A stretch of DNA of 64,000 bases from CAWINX01 sp963702055 (GTDB lineage Bacteria; Actinomycetota; Thermoleophilia; Solirubrobacterales; 70-9). Under the pieces are notes generated by a model, which saw nothing but the letters and a program-made list of their open reading frames with translations, did not search any database and had not been told where the DNA came from. Shown piece by piece: positions 45,209 to 54,038 of this stretch. A program made the position numbers and the translations under genes. Location of the stretch: contig OY969702.1 in assembly GCA_963702055.1 (NCBI GenBank), positions 868,001 to 932,000 on the forward strand, given 5' to 3'. Every line of letters begins with the position of its first letter. Position 1 is the stretch's first letter.

Positions 45209-47020
45209 CTACCCGTCGAGGCGGGTTTCCAGATCCTTCAGCTGGTCGTGCAGCTCGTCCGGGAGGTGTTTGCCGAAGCGGGCGAAGTGTTGGTGCATCG
45301 CCGGTAGCTCCACCTTCCACTCCTCGGGCGTCACTCGCAGCAGCTCGGCGAGCTCCTCGTCTGAGATCTCGAGGCCTTCGGTGTTGAGGTCGTCGATGGT
45401 GGGCACCAGGCCGATCGGCGTCTCCTCGGCCTCGGCGGTTCCGGCGCAGCGGCGGAAGACCCACTCCAGGACACGACTGTTCTCGCCGAAGCCCGGCCAG
45501 AGGAAGTTGCCCTCGTCGTCCTTGCGGAACCAGTTGACGTAGAAGATGCGAGGCAACTGGGCGCCCTCGCGGGCCCCCATCTTCATCCAGTGGCCGAAGT
45601 AATCGCCCATGTGGTACCCGCAGAAGGGCAGCATCGCGAACGGGTCGTGGCGCAGCTTGCCTACCTCGCCGGCCGCTGCGGCCGTCGTCTCCGAGGACAT
45701 GATCGAGCCGAGGAAGACGCCGTGCTCCCAGCCGAAGGCCTCGCGGACCAGCGGCACGACCCGGGAGCGCCGACCGCCGAAGAGGAAGGCGTCGATCGGC
45801 ACGCCGGCCGGGTCCTCCCACTCCGCGGCGATCGACGGGCAAGCGGAGGCCGGCGTCGTAAAGCGGGCGTTTGGGTGGGCCGAGGGTTTCTCGGCATCCG
45901 GAGTCCAATCGTTGCCGTGCCAGTCGACCAGGTGCGCCGGAGTCTCCTCCGTCATCCCCTCCCACCAGATGTCGCCGTCATCGGTCTTGGCGCAGTTGGT
46001 GAAGATCGAGTCTCCGGCGACTGTCTTCATCGCGTTCGGGTTGGTCTTCTCGCCGGTACCCGGCGCGACGCCGAAGAAGCCCGCCTCCGGGTTGATCGCG
46101 TAGAGGCGCCCGTCGTCGCCGAACTTCATCCAGGCGATGTCGTCGCCGATCGTCTCGACCTTCCAGCCCGGCAGAGTCGGAATCAGCATCGCCAGGTTGG
46201 TCTTGCCGCAGGCCGAGGGGAAGGCCCCGCCGACGTACTTGACCTCCCCCTCGGGCGAGGTCAGCTTGAGGATCAGCATGTGCTCGGCGAGCCAGCCCTC
46301 GTCTCGCGCCATCGCCGAGGCGATCCGCAGCGCGAAGCACTTCTTGCCCAGCAGCGCGTTGCCGCCGTAACCGGAGCCGTAGGACCAGATCTCGCGGCTC
46401 TCCGGGAAGTGGACGATCCACTTGTTCTCGGCGTCACAGGGCCAGGAGACGTCCTCCTGACCCTCCTCGAGCGGCATCCCGACCGAGTGCAGGCAGGGGA
46501 CGAACTCGCCGTCGGAGCCGAGTGCGTCGAGCGCGCCCTTGCCCATCCGGGTCATGATCCGCATGCTCACCGCGACGTAGGCGGAGTCGGTGAGCTGGAC
46601 GCCGACGTGGGCGATCGGGGACCCGAGCGGGCCCATCGAGAACGGGACCACGTACATCGTGCGGCCCTTCATGCAGCCCCGGAAGAGGCCGGTCAGGGTC
46701 TCGCGCATCTCGCTGGGCTCGCGCCAGTTGTTGGTCGGCCCGGCGTCGGCCTCGTCCTCGCAGCAGATGAAGGTCCGGTCTTCGACTCGGGCGACGTCGC
46801 CGGGGTCGGAGAGGGCCAGATAGGAGTTCGGGCGCTTCGCGTCGGAGAGGCGCTCGAAGGTCCCGGCGTCGATCAGGGCCTGGGCAAGGGCGTCGTATTC
46901 CTCGGCTGAGCCGTCGCACCAGTGGATGGCGGCGGGCTGGGTCAGCTGGACGATCTCCTCAACCCAGTCGAGGAGCTTGGCGTGGGTGGTCGGCGCGTCG
47001 GCCGTCATGGTTTCGCTCAT
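45209..47020 (-). CDS. pckG: Phosphoenolpyruvate carboxykinase (GTP)
   Basis: A 603-aa enzyme interconverting oxaloacetate and PEP with GTP. The ATG at 47020 gives MSETMTADAPTTHAKLLDWV, the usual N-terminal length; upstream codons would intrude on the DUF4333 spacer. Diagnostic parts: the P-loop GAFPSACGKTNLAMLIPTLP (with the reactive Cys), VETIGDDIAWMKFGDDGRLY (metal site), INPEAGFFGVAPGTGEKTNP, and DAFLFGGRRSRVVPLVREAF. These are specific to the GTP class. It links the ethylmalonyl-CoA and succinate outputs to gluconeogenesis. DUF4333 lipoprotein lies 10 nt upstream on the same strand. Confidence 0.96.
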   Translation of the reverse strand: MSETMTADAPTTHAKLLDWVEEIVQLTQPAAIHWCDGSAEEYDALAQALIDAGTFERLSDAKRPNSYLALSDPGDVARVEDRTFICCEDEADAGPTNNWREPSEMRETLTGLFRGCMKGRTMYVVPFSMGPLGSPIAHVGVQLTDSAYVAVSMRIMTRMGKGALDALGSDGEFVPCLHSVGMPLEEGQEDVSWPCDAENKWIVHFPESREIWSYGSGYGGNALLGKKCFALRIASAMARDEGWLAEHMLILKLTSPEGEVKYVGGAFPSACGKTNLAMLIPTLPGWKVETIGDDIAWMKFGDDGRLYAINPEAGFFGVAPGTGEKTNPNAMKTVAGDSIFTNCAKTDDGDIWWEGMTEETPAHLVDWHGNDWTPDAEKPSAHPNARFTTPASACPSIAAEWEDPAGVPIDAFLFGGRRSRVVPLVREAFGWEHGVFLGSIMSSETTAAAAGEVGKLRHDPFAMLPFCGYHMGDYFGHWMKMGAREGAQLPRIFYVNWFRKDDEGNFLWPGFGENSRVLEWVFRRCAGTAEAEETPIGLVPTIDDLNTEGLEISDEELAELLRVTPEEWKVELPAMHQHFARFGKHLPDELHDQLKDLETRLDG

Positions 47021-47030
47021 TTTCCCAACT

Positions 47031-47324
47031 CTACTTATTGGCCTTGAGGCCAACGAGGCTGACGTCAGCGTTCGAGTTGAGGATTTTCAGCGTAGCGGTC
47101 GCCTGCTTGCCTCCGGAGAAGTTGACGGTGCAGGTGAAGGTCGCTCCGGGATCGACCTTCTGGTCGGACGGGCAGCTGACCGAGGTGACCGGGTGATGGA
47201 GCGAGGATTCGAGGTTGCGCTGGATCGCATCCTCGGCCTTCGTGTTGTCGATCACCGTGTCCCCGCAACCGACAACGAGGACCCCAGCAACGACCAGTGC
47301 GGCAATCACCGCTATGCGACGCAT
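47031..47324 (-). CDS. DUF4333-domain lipoprotein
   Basis: A 97-aa exported lipoprotein: MRRIAVIAALVVAGVLVVGC with lipobox VVGC. The mature part has the DUF4333 layout, VIDNTKAEDAIQRNLESSL, VTSVSCPSDQKVDPGATFTC (a conserved cysteine pair) and FSGGKQATATLKILNSNADV. Actinobacteria have many such small cell-surface proteins of unknown role. It is the first gene before pckG with a 10-nt gap, and divergent from sucC with a 66-bp shared upstream region. Confidence 0.85.
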   Translation of the reverse strand: MRRIAVIAALVVAGVLVVGCGDTVIDNTKAEDAIQRNLESSLHHPVTSVSCPSDQKVDPGATFTCTVNFSGGKQATATLKILNSNADVSLVGLKANK

Positions 47325-47390
47325 ATTCCTCCCTCGTAGAAGCTCGGAGGCGGAAGGTATCCGAACTTTGGATAGGGTTCCGCGCCGCTG

Positions 47391-48608
47391 ATGCGCTTCT
47401 ACGAATTCGAAGCCCGGAAAATCGTCGAGCTGGCCGGAATCCCGGTCACCAAATACGGGTTCTGCACCTCAGCTGACGAGGCTCGCAGGGCAGCTGAGGA
47501 GATCGGCGGGCCGGTTGTGATCAAGTCGCAGGTGCTGAGCGGCGGCCGGATGAAGGCCGGCGGCGTCAAGTTCGCCGACACGCCCGAGGAGGCGGCGGCG
47601 CACGCCGAGGACATCCTCAAGCTGGAGATCAACGGCCACATGCCGCGCGGAGTCCTGGTCGACCCCAAGGCCGAGGTCAAGCAGGAGTACTACGCGGGAG
47701 TCGTCTGGGACGGCACCGCGAAGCAACCGCTGATGCTGTTCAGCGACATGGGCGGCATCGACATCGAGGAGGTAGCCGAGCAGCACCCCGACCACGTCGG
47801 CCGCGGCCACCTCTCCAACCTGCTGCCGATCTCAGACTTCGAGGCCAAGCAGGCGATCGCCGCGACCGGCGTCACCGGCTCCCAGCTCAACCGCGCGACG
47901 CCGATCCTCGCCAAGCTGGCGCGGCTCTTCCGCGACAACGACATGACTTTGGCCGAGATCAATCCGTTGGCCGAGCTCACCGACGGCAGCTTCGTCGCCC
48001 TCGACGCCCACATGGAGATGGAAAACGAGGCTGTCGGTCGCCAGAAGGCCCTCCTGCGCAAGCAGCTGGAGATCGCCGAGGATGACACCCGCGAGACCTA
48101 CGAGCCATCCGCTTTCGAGCGCAATGTCGCGGCGATCGACGCCGCCGACCACCGCGGCGTCATCCAGGGCAAGGACCACGGCTTCGAGGGCAACCTCGGA
48201 CTGGTGATCGGCGCCGGCGGCGGCTCGCTGACCCTCACCGACGCGGTCCGCAGCCAGGGCGGCAAGCCCGCCAACTACTCCGAGATCGGCGGCAACCCCT
48301 CCGTCGCCAAGGCCTGCGGGCTGGCCAAGGAGGTTCTCCGCAAGGACGGCGTCGAGAAGATCGCGGTGATGATGTCGATCGTCTCCAACACCCGGGTCGA
48401 CATCGTCGCCCGCGGCGTGATCAAGGCCTGCCTGGAGCTCGGCAAGGACCCGGCCGAGACGATCGCGATCTTCCGCATCCCCGGCGCTTGGGAGGACGAG
48501 GGCTTCAAGATCCTCGATCGCTACGGGGTCGAGTACTGCGACCGCTCCGTCTCGATGTGGGAGGCGGCCGGACGCGCCGTCGCCAAGATTCAGGGACAGG
48601 CCGCGTGA
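47391..48608 (+). CDS. sucC: Succinyl-CoA synthetase beta subunit
   Basis: A 405-aa ATP-grasp subunit. The N-terminus MRFYEFEARKIVELAGIPVT and VIKSQVLSGGRMKAGGVKFA (nucleotide-binding) are typical; LAEINPLAELTDGSFVALDA (about 184-203) is the metal/substrate block, and NLGLVIGAGGGSLTLTDAVR with GKPANYSEIGGNPSVAKACG form the C-terminal CoA-ligase domain. Length is normal. Together with sucD it makes succinate and NTP from succinyl-CoA in the TCA cycle. A strong hairpin overlaps its stop codon. Confidence 0.95.
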   Translation: MRFYEFEARKIVELAGIPVTKYGFCTSADEARRAAEEIGGPVVIKSQVLSGGRMKAGGVKFADTPEEAAAHAEDILKLEINGHMPRGVLVDPKAEVKQEYYAGVVWDGTAKQPLMLFSDMGGIDIEEVAEQHPDHVGRGHLSNLLPISDFEAKQAIAATGVTGSQLNRATPILAKLARLFRDNDMTLAEINPLAELTDGSFVALDAHMEMENEAVGRQKALLRKQLEIAEDDTRETYEPSAFERNVAAIDAADHRGVIQGKDHGFEGNLGLVIGAGGGSLTLTDAVRSQGGKPANYSEIGGNPSVAKACGLAKEVLRKDGVEKIAVMMSIVSNTRVDIVARGVIKACLELGKDPAETIAIFRIPGAWEDEGFKILDRYGVEYCDRSVSMWEAAGRAVAKIQGQAA

Positions 48609-48658
48609 AAATCGGCGCGGTGACTTCCGGTTGTTCGAGTCCGCGACGATTTTCGCGC
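48603..48658 (+). other. sucC-sucD intercistronic hairpin
   Basis: Arms 48603-48620 and 48641-48658 pair at 16 of 18 positions (one more is a G-U wobble) around a 20-nt loop. It contains the sucC stop codon and ends 17 nt before the sucD GTG. It could be an mRNA-stability or translation-control structure. Another palindromic insertion is the alternative. Confidence 0.7.
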
Positions 48659-48675
48659 GAGCCAGGGGTGATCGC

Positions 48676-49593
48676 GTGAGCATCCTGCTGAGTAAAGAGA
48701 CGACCTTCATCGTCCAGGGGATCACCGGCCGCGAAGCAGTCAACCTGACTCGCGAGTGCCTCGACTACGGCTCCAAGGTGGTCGGCGGCGTCACCCCGGG
48801 CCGCAAGGGCCGCGAGGTACACGGCGTGCCGGTCTTCGACACCGTCGAGCAGGCGGTCGAGAACCACGGCGCGCCGATCGACGGCTCGGTCGTCACCGTT
48901 CCCCCCGCCTTCACCAAGGACGCGGTCCTGGAGGCGATTGAGAACGGGATCAAGCTGATTGTCATCGTCACCGAGCGGATCCCCCGCCGCGACGTCGCCC
49001 AGATGGTCGAGCTGGCGAACATGCGCGGAGCGCGGATCATCGGCCCCAACTGCCTCGGCCTGATCGTCCCCGAGGTCTGCAAGATGGGCGGCATCGGCGG
49101 CCCGGCCAAGGACGCCGCCAAGGCCTACGCCCCCGGCCCGGTCGGGGTAATGAGCCGCTCCGGCGGGATGACGACCGAGATCTCCTCCTCGCTGACCCAG
49201 GCCGGCCTCGGCGTCTCCACCGCCGTCTCGATCGGCGGCGACGCGATCATCGGCTCCACCTATGCCGAGCTGATGCCCTACTTCGAAGCCGACGAGCAGA
49301 CCCAGGCGATCGTCATCTACACCGAGCCCGGCGGCCGCATGGAAGCTCAACTCTCCGAGTGGGTGAAGGAAAACAACTCCCGCCTGCCGATCGTCGCCTT
49401 CATGGCCGGCAAGTTCATGGACGACGAGGAGATGAAGGGGATGAGCTTCGGCCACGCGGGGACGATCGTCGAAGGCAAGGAGGACACCGCAACCGAGAAG
49501 ATCGCCCGCCTCGAGGCTGCCGGCATCCGCGTCGTCGAGCGGATCGACGAGATCCCCGACGCGGTCAAGGAGAGGCTGGGGGTCACAGCCTGA
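48676..49593 (+). CDS. sucD: Succinyl-CoA synthetase alpha subunit
   Basis: A 305-aa subunit with GTG start at 48676 (VSILLSKETTFIVQGITGRE); an upstream ATG at 48631 would translate the intercistronic hairpin. Features: TFIVQGITGREAVNLTRECL CoA-binding start, PRRDVAQMVELANMRGARII, GPNCLGLIVPEVCKMGGIGG, GVMSRSGGMTTEISSSLTQ, and the phosphohistidine loop MSFGHAGTIVEGKEDTATEK (His near residue 257). Stop overlaps the ATG of the ferredoxin-like gene (TGATG). Confidence 0.95.
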   Translation: MSILLSKETTFIVQGITGREAVNLTRECLDYGSKVVGGVTPGRKGREVHGVPVFDTVEQAVENHGAPIDGSVVTVPPAFTKDAVLEAIENGIKLIVIVTERIPRRDVAQMVELANMRGARIIGPNCLGLIVPEVCKMGGIGGPAKDAAKAYAPGPVGVMSRSGGMTTEISSSLTQAGLGVSTAVSIGGDAIIGSTYAELMPYFEADEQTQAIVIYTEPGGRMEAQLSEWVKENNSRLPIVAFMAGKFMDDEEMKGMSFGHAGTIVEGKEDTATEKIARLEAAGIRVVERIDEIPDAVKERLGVTA

Positions 49594-49823
49594 TGGCCGA
49601 GACGCTGAGCAAGGTCTTCATCGACGTCGAGGTGGAAGCCTCGGTCGCCTCCGACGCAGCGCTCGCCGCGAAGCTCGAGGAGGTCTGCCCGGTCGACATC
49701 TTCAAGGCGACCGAAGCGGGCGTCGAGGTCGTCGAGGGAAACCTCGACGAGTGCGTCCTCTGCAACCTCTGCGTCGACGCCGCGCCGGAGGGAACTGTCC
49801 GGGTCATCAAGCTGTACGAGTGA
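49593..49823 (+). CDS. Small ferredoxin-like protein (one [4Fe-4S] site)
   Basis: A 76-aa protein coupled to sucD (TGATG). Cysteines are arranged as CPVDIF (Cys about 32) and CVLCNLCVDAAPEG (Cys about 53, 56 and 59), i.e. three cysteines in CxxCxxC spacing plus one from CP; the usual closing CP after CxxCxxC is AP here. That leaves four cysteines, enough for one cluster, similar in layout to FixX-type ferredoxin-like proteins. No FixABC genes are near. It may carry electrons for a partner encoded elsewhere; the link with succinyl-CoA synthetase is positional. Confidence 0.78.
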   Translation: MAETLSKVFIDVEVEASVASDAALAAKLEEVCPVDIFKATEAGVEVVEGNLDECVLCNLCVDAAPEGTVRVIKLYE

Positions 49824-49833
49824 CGTCGGTCAC

Positions 49834-49867
49834 ACTTACCTGGATATAAATTTATATCGGGGTAAGT
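49834..49867. promoter_or_regulatory. 34-bp palindromic operator upstream of the TetR-family gene
   Basis: Half-sites acttacctggatataaa and tttatatcggggtaagt are inverted copies matching at 15 of 17 positions, centred on a perfect 16-bp palindrome, gatataaatttatatc. It starts 11 nt after the ferredoxin-like stop and ends 10 nt before the TetR-family start. AT-richness against a GC-rich background marks a promoter/operator. Binding by the adjacent regulator is inferred. Confidence 0.85.
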
Positions 49868-49877
49868 TACGCGGTAG

Positions 49878-50537
49878 ATGGTCCCTGCCGCCCCTCCCCG
49901 CACCCGCCTCGCCCGTGAGGACCGCATGGAGCAGACACTCACGGTCGCCCGCTCGCTCTTCGCCGAGCACGGCTACGCATCGGTGACGATGGAGATGGTC
50001 GCGGCCAAGGTCGGAGTCACCAAGCCGCTGCTCTACAACTACTTCGGCAATAAGGAGCGCCTCTACATCGCCTGCATGGAGCGGGCGGGGGACGCGCTCT
50101 CGGCCACAATCGCCGGCGCGGTCGCCGCTACCGCGACCCCCGAGCAGGCCCTGGAGGCCGGCGTCCGGTCCTTCTTCGCCTTCCTCGACTCCGATCGCGC
50201 CGCCTGGGCGGTGCTCTTCGACGAAACGCTGCCGCGGGGCGGCGAGATCGCCGAGCGAGTCGCCGAGTACCGCGGCCGGATCCTCGAGATTGTCTCCGTC
50301 GCGATGCTCGAGCAAATCCCCCCTCGACTCCAGCGCGCCGCGCAGGTCGAGGTCGAGGCGCTGTCGGAGGCGGTCCTCGGGGCGGCGGAAGCCCTGGCCC
50401 GCTGGTGGCTGCGCACCGAGGCGGTCTCCGCGCAGGAGGCAGCCGAGCTTCTGATCTCAACCCTGGAGCCGGGGCTACGCCTGCGCACAGCGCCGATCAA
50501 CCAGTCCAAAACCAAACAGAAAGGCGATCGCAGGTGA
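49878..50537 (+). CDS. TetR-family regulator of a beta-oxidation operon
   Basis: A 219-aa repressor. N-terminal HTH: TLTVARSLFAEHGYASVTME and VAAKVGVTKPLLYNYFGNKE (about 40-59, recognition helix with YNYFGNKE). The C-terminal ligand domain is helical; SFFAFLDSDRAAWAVLFDET and EVEALSEAVLGAAEALARWW are typical of acyl-CoA-sensing TetR proteins. ATG at 49878 is used; another ATG 48 nt later (MEQTLTV) is possible. The stop overlaps the thiolase GTG, so it is the first gene of the operon. Self-control via the palindrome at 49834 is likely. Confidence 0.9.
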   Translation: MVPAAPPRTRLAREDRMEQTLTVARSLFAEHGYASVTMEMVAAKVGVTKPLLYNYFGNKERLYIACMERAGDALSATIAGAVAATATPEQALEAGVRSFFAFLDSDRAAWAVLFDETLPRGGEIAERVAEYRGRILEIVSVAMLEQIPPRLQRAAQVEVEALSEAVLGAAEALARWWLRTEAVSAQEAAELLISTLEPGLRLRTAPINQSKTKQKGDRR

Positions 50538-51826
50538 TCGACAAGCCGAACCGCGTTGCCATCCTCGGCGGCAACCGCATCCCCTTTGCGCGCTCCAACA
50601 GCGCCTACTCGCGGGCATCCAACCAGGACATGCTCACCGCTGCCCTGGACGGCTTGGTCGACCGCTTCGGCCTCGAAGGCGAGCGACTCGGCGAGGTCGC
50701 CGGCGGCGCGGTGCTCAAGCATTCCCGCGACCGCGACCTCACCCGCGAGAGCGTGCTCGGCACCCGCCTCGCCCCGGAAACGCCCGCCTACGACGTCCAG
50801 CAAGCTTGCGGCACCGGGCTGGAGACGACGATCCACGTCGCCAATAAGATCGCGCTGGGCCAGATCGACGCCGGGATCGCCTGCGGCGCCGACACCACCT
50901 CCGACGCGCCGATCGCGCTGAACGAGGGGCTGCGGGAGACGCTGCTGGAGGCGAACCGGCAGAGCTCCACCGCCGGCAAGCTGCGCGCCCTGACCAGGGT
51001 CCGCCCCGGCCACATCGTGCCGGCGATTCCCCGCAACGAAGAGCCGCGCACCGGCCTCTCGATGGGCGAGCACTGCGCGATCATGGCCGCCGCCTGGAAG
51101 ATCGGCCGCACCGAGCAGGACGAGCTGGCCGTCGCCAGCCATCGCGCCCTGGCGGCAGCGTACGAGCGCGGATTCTTTGACGACCTGCTCACCCCCTACC
51201 TCGGCCTCGAGCGCGATCAGAACCTGCGCCCCGACTCCGATCCCGAGAAGCTGGCAAAGCTGAAGCCGGTCTTCGGCGGGCCCGAGGGAACGATGACCGC
51301 CGCCAACTCGACCCCGCTCAGCGATGGCGCCTCGGCGGTCCTGCTGGCGAGCGAGAAGTGGGCGGCCGAACGCGACCTGCCGGTTCTCGCCTACCTGACC
51401 GAGGCGCAGACGGCTGCCGTCGACTACGTCCACAAGCGTGAGGGCCTGCTGATGGCGCCCGCCTACGCGGTGCCGCGGATGCTCGACCGCGCCGGTCTGA
51501 CCCTGGCCGACTTCGCGCGCTACGAGATCCACGAGGCCTTCGCCGCCCAGGTGCTCTGCACCCTGGCGGCCTGGGAGGACCCGGCCTTCTGCGAGGAGCG
51601 GCTCGGCCGCAAGGAGCCGCTCGGCTCGATCGACCGCGCCAAGCTCAACGTGAACGGGGGCTCGCTTGCCGCCGGGCACCCGTTCGCGGCGACCGGCGGG
51701 CGCATCGTCGCCGGCCTCGCCAAAGCGCTCCACGCCGACGGCGGTGGCCGCGGGCTGATCAGCATCTGCGCCGCGGGCGGCCAGGGCGTCGTCGCCATCC
51801 TCGAGGGAGCGGGAGACCGGTCATGA
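50534..51826 (+). CDS. fadA2: Acetyl-CoA acetyltransferase (thiolase, FadA2-like)
   Basis: A 430-aa thiolase. GTG at 50534 overlaps the TetR stop; the longer open frame upstream duplicates the regulator's coding region. Active-site parts: the nucleophilic Cys in DVQQACGTGLETTIHVANKI (about 88-95), ARYEIHEAFAAQVLCTLAAW (HEAFA variant of NEAFA), the His in NGGSLAAGHPFAATGGR and the second Cys in SICAAGGQGVVAIL. In mycobacteria fadA2 lies beside fabG4 and htdX as here. Reaction: thiolytic cleavage or condensation of 3-ketoacyl-CoA. Confidence 0.92.
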   Translation: MIDKPNRVAILGGNRIPFARSNSAYSRASNQDMLTAALDGLVDRFGLEGERLGEVAGGAVLKHSRDRDLTRESVLGTRLAPETPAYDVQQACGTGLETTIHVANKIALGQIDAGIACGADTTSDAPIALNEGLRETLLEANRQSSTAGKLRALTRVRPGHIVPAIPRNEEPRTGLSMGEHCAIMAAAWKIGRTEQDELAVASHRALAAAYERGFFDDLLTPYLGLERDQNLRPDSDPEKLAKLKPVFGGPEGTMTAANSTPLSDGASAVLLASEKWAAERDLPVLAYLTEAQTAAVDYVHKREGLLMAPAYAVPRMLDRAGLTLADFARYEIHEAFAAQVLCTLAAWEDPAFCEERLGRKEPLGSIDRAKLNVNGGSLAAGHPFAATGGRIVAGLAKALHADGGGRGLISICAAGGQGVVAILEGAGDRS

Positions 51827-53148
51827 GCGATCGTTACGCGCAAATCGTCAACGCGCCCGTCGCTTCGACGCTGGCCCGCCAGCTCGGCCTGCCGCGACCG
51901 ACCGTCCTCGACCGCCATCGCGACGCGGCGCCCGTCCTCACGGGTCGCCTCCTGACCGGGGCGGCCCCTGGCGGCCGGCTCGAGCGGCCGCTGAAGGAAG
52001 CCCTCGACCGCATCAAGGTCGAGCGCGCCGGCGCCGAGGGCCCGGCGAAGGCCCTCGTCTTCGACGCCACCGGGATCGCCGACTCGACCGAGTTGATCGA
52101 GCTGCAGCGCTTCTTCTATCCGGCCGTCGGCCGCCTCGCCCGCAACGGCAGGGTCGTCGTCCTCGGCACGCCTCCCGCCGAGGAGGCCTCGAGCCGCGCG
52201 AAGACCGCGCAACGCGCCCTGGAGGGCTTCACGCGGTCGCTCGGCAAGGAGGTCGGCGGTCGCGGGGCGACCGTACAGCTCGTCCTCGTATCCCACGGCG
52301 CCGAAGGTCAGCTCGAGTCCACTCTGCGCTTCCTGCTTTCGCCGCGCTCCGCCTACGTCTCCGGACAGGTGGTGCGGATCGGCGCCGGCGTCGCCCCACT
52401 GCCGGAGGTCGACTGGGCGCGACCGCTGAACGGCAAGCTGGCCCTGGTCACCGGCGCCTCGCGCGGCATCGGCGCCGCGATCGCGACGACGCTGAGCCGC
52501 GACGGCGCTGAGGTGGTCGGCCTCGACGTGCCCCAGGCCGGCGAGGACCTGCGCCGGGTCGCTTCCGAGGTCGGCGGGCAGGCGATCGAACTCGACATCA
52601 CCGCGGCCGACGCGCCGGAGCGGATCGCCGAGCATTTCGCCGGCGGCGTCGACGTCGTCGTCCACAACGCGGGCGTCACCCGCGATCGCACGATCGCCAA
52701 GATGCCGGCCGAGCGCTGGAGTGAGCTGATGGAGATCAACCTCTCCAGCGAGGAGCGAATCAACGACGCTCTGTTGGAAGGTGGCCTGCTGCGGCCCAAC
52801 GGGCGGATCGTCTGCGTCTCCTCGATGTCGGGGATCGCCGGCAACTCGGGGCAGACCAACTACGCCACCTCGAAGGCCGGCGTAATCGGGATGGTCGAGG
52901 CGCTCGCCCCGGAGCTGGCCGAGCGGGGCGCGACGATCAACGCCGTCGCGCCCGGCTTCATCGAGACGCAGATGACGGCGGCGATGCCGGTCGGGCCGCG
53001 CGAGGCCGGCCGACGGATGAACAGCCTCTCGCAGGGCGGCCTGCCCGTCGACGTCGCCGAGACGATCGCCTGGTTCGCCTGCCCGGCCTCGACCGGGGTC
53101 ACCGGAAACGTCGTCCGCGTCTGCGGGCAGAGCCTGCTGGGGGCGTGA
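51823..53148 (+). CDS. fabG4: High-molecular-weight 3-oxoacyl reductase (FabG4-like)
   Basis: A 441-aa two-domain SDR. The N-terminal 200 residues form a degenerate Rossmann-like domain (VFDATGIADSTELIELQRFF, NGRVVVLGTPPAEEASSRAK). The C-terminal domain is a complete reductase: KLALVTGASRGIGAAIATTL (about 205-224), VVHNAGVTRDRTI, catalytic VSSMSGIAGNSGQTNYATSK (Ser, Tyr, Lys) and NAVAPGFIETQMT. This long form is the FabG4 type, which in M. tuberculosis (Rv0242c) is grouped with fadA2 and htdX. Start overlaps the thiolase stop by 4 bp. Confidence 0.92.
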   Translation: MSDRYAQIVNAPVASTLARQLGLPRPTVLDRHRDAAPVLTGRLLTGAAPGGRLERPLKEALDRIKVERAGAEGPAKALVFDATGIADSTELIELQRFFYPAVGRLARNGRVVVLGTPPAEEASSRAKTAQRALEGFTRSLGKEVGGRGATVQLVLVSHGAEGQLESTLRFLLSPRSAYVSGQVVRIGAGVAPLPEVDWARPLNGKLALVTGASRGIGAAIATTLSRDGAEVVGLDVPQAGEDLRRVASEVGGQAIELDITAADAPERIAEHFAGGVDVVVHNAGVTRDRTIAKMPAERWSELMEINLSSEERINDALLEGGLLRPNGRIVCVSSMSGIAGNSGQTNYATSKAGVIGMVEALAPELAERGATINAVAPGFIETQMTAAMPVGPREAGRRMNSLSQGGLPVDVAETIAWFACPASTGVTGNVVRVCGQSLLGA

Positions 53149-54038
53149 TGGCGGCGCGCACGCTAGACCGCTCTCCCAGCATCCTGCCGCTCTACGCCCG
53201 GGCGGCGGCCCCGCTGATCCCGGGCGCCTCGCTACTGCCGTTCGTTCCCGGAGGGGGTGGCGACATCCCCGAGCTCGACCTGACCCTCGCCGAAGTCCGG
53301 GCCGACCCGGACGCCGTCGCCGCCTACGCAAGAGTCTGCGGCTTCGCGCTGCGCGACCACCTGCCTCCCACCTATCCGCACGTGCTCGCCTTCCCGCTTC
53401 ATATGGCGGTGATGGCCGACGGCAGCTTTCCGTTCGGCGCCGTCGGGCTGGTCCACGTCGAGAACCGGATCGTCCAGAGCCGGCGGATCGGCCTGGGAGA
53501 GGCATTGACCCTGCGCGTCCACCCCACTCCGCTCAAGCCCCACCCGCGGGGGCGGACCTTCGCGCTGGTCACCGAGGTCAGCGCCGGCGGCGAGAAGGTC
53601 TGGGAAAGCATCAGCACGATGCTGCGCCGCGGCGGGAGCGGCGACAAGGGGGAAGCACCGGCGCCGGCCGTGGAAGCGAGCGCCGACATCGACCTCACGC
53701 CGAGCGCCGAGTGGCGGCTCGGCGACGACCTCGGCCGCCGCTACGCGGCCGTCTCGGGCGACCGCAACCCGATCCACATGCACGCGCTGACGGCAAAGCC
53801 ACTCGGCTTCCCGAGAGCAATCGCCCACGGGATGTGGACCAAGGCCCGCTGCCTGGCGGCACTCGAGAGCCGCCTTCCCGACGCCTTCGCCGTCGACGTC
53901 AACTTCCGCAAGCCGATCCTGCTTCCGGCCCGAGTCGAGTTCGCCTCAGCGGTGGACGAGGGACGGATCGCGTTCGCGGTCGGCGACGCCAAGAAACACA
54001 CCCCCCACCTGAAAGGGAGCATCGATGCCGGTGACTGA
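53148..54038 (+). CDS. htdX: MaoC-like hydratase (HtdX-type double hotdog)
   Basis: A 296-aa double-hotdog 3-hydroxyacyl dehydratase/enoyl hydratase. ATG at 53148 sits in the fabG4 stop context; a GTG at 53145 is equally close. The N-terminal half is a non-catalytic hotdog; the C-terminal half has the hydratase-2 motif YAAVSGDRNPIHMHALTAKP and FPRAIAHGMWTKARCLAALE (about 201-245). It is homologous to Rv0241c HtdX. It completes the reductase/hydratase/thiolase set of the operon and overlaps the next dehydrogenase gene by 14 bp. Confidence 0.88.
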   Translation: MAARTLDRSPSILPLYARAAAPLIPGASLLPFVPGGGGDIPELDLTLAEVRADPDAVAAYARVCGFALRDHLPPTYPHVLAFPLHMAVMADGSFPFGAVGLVHVENRIVQSRRIGLGEALTLRVHPTPLKPHPRGRTFALVTEVSAGGEKVWESISTMLRRGGSGDKGEAPAPAVEASADIDLTPSAEWRLGDDLGRRYAAVSGDRNPIHMHALTAKPLGFPRAIAHGMWTKARCLAALESRLPDAFAVDVNFRKPILLPARVEFASAVDEGRIAFAVGDAKKHTPHLKGSIDAGD

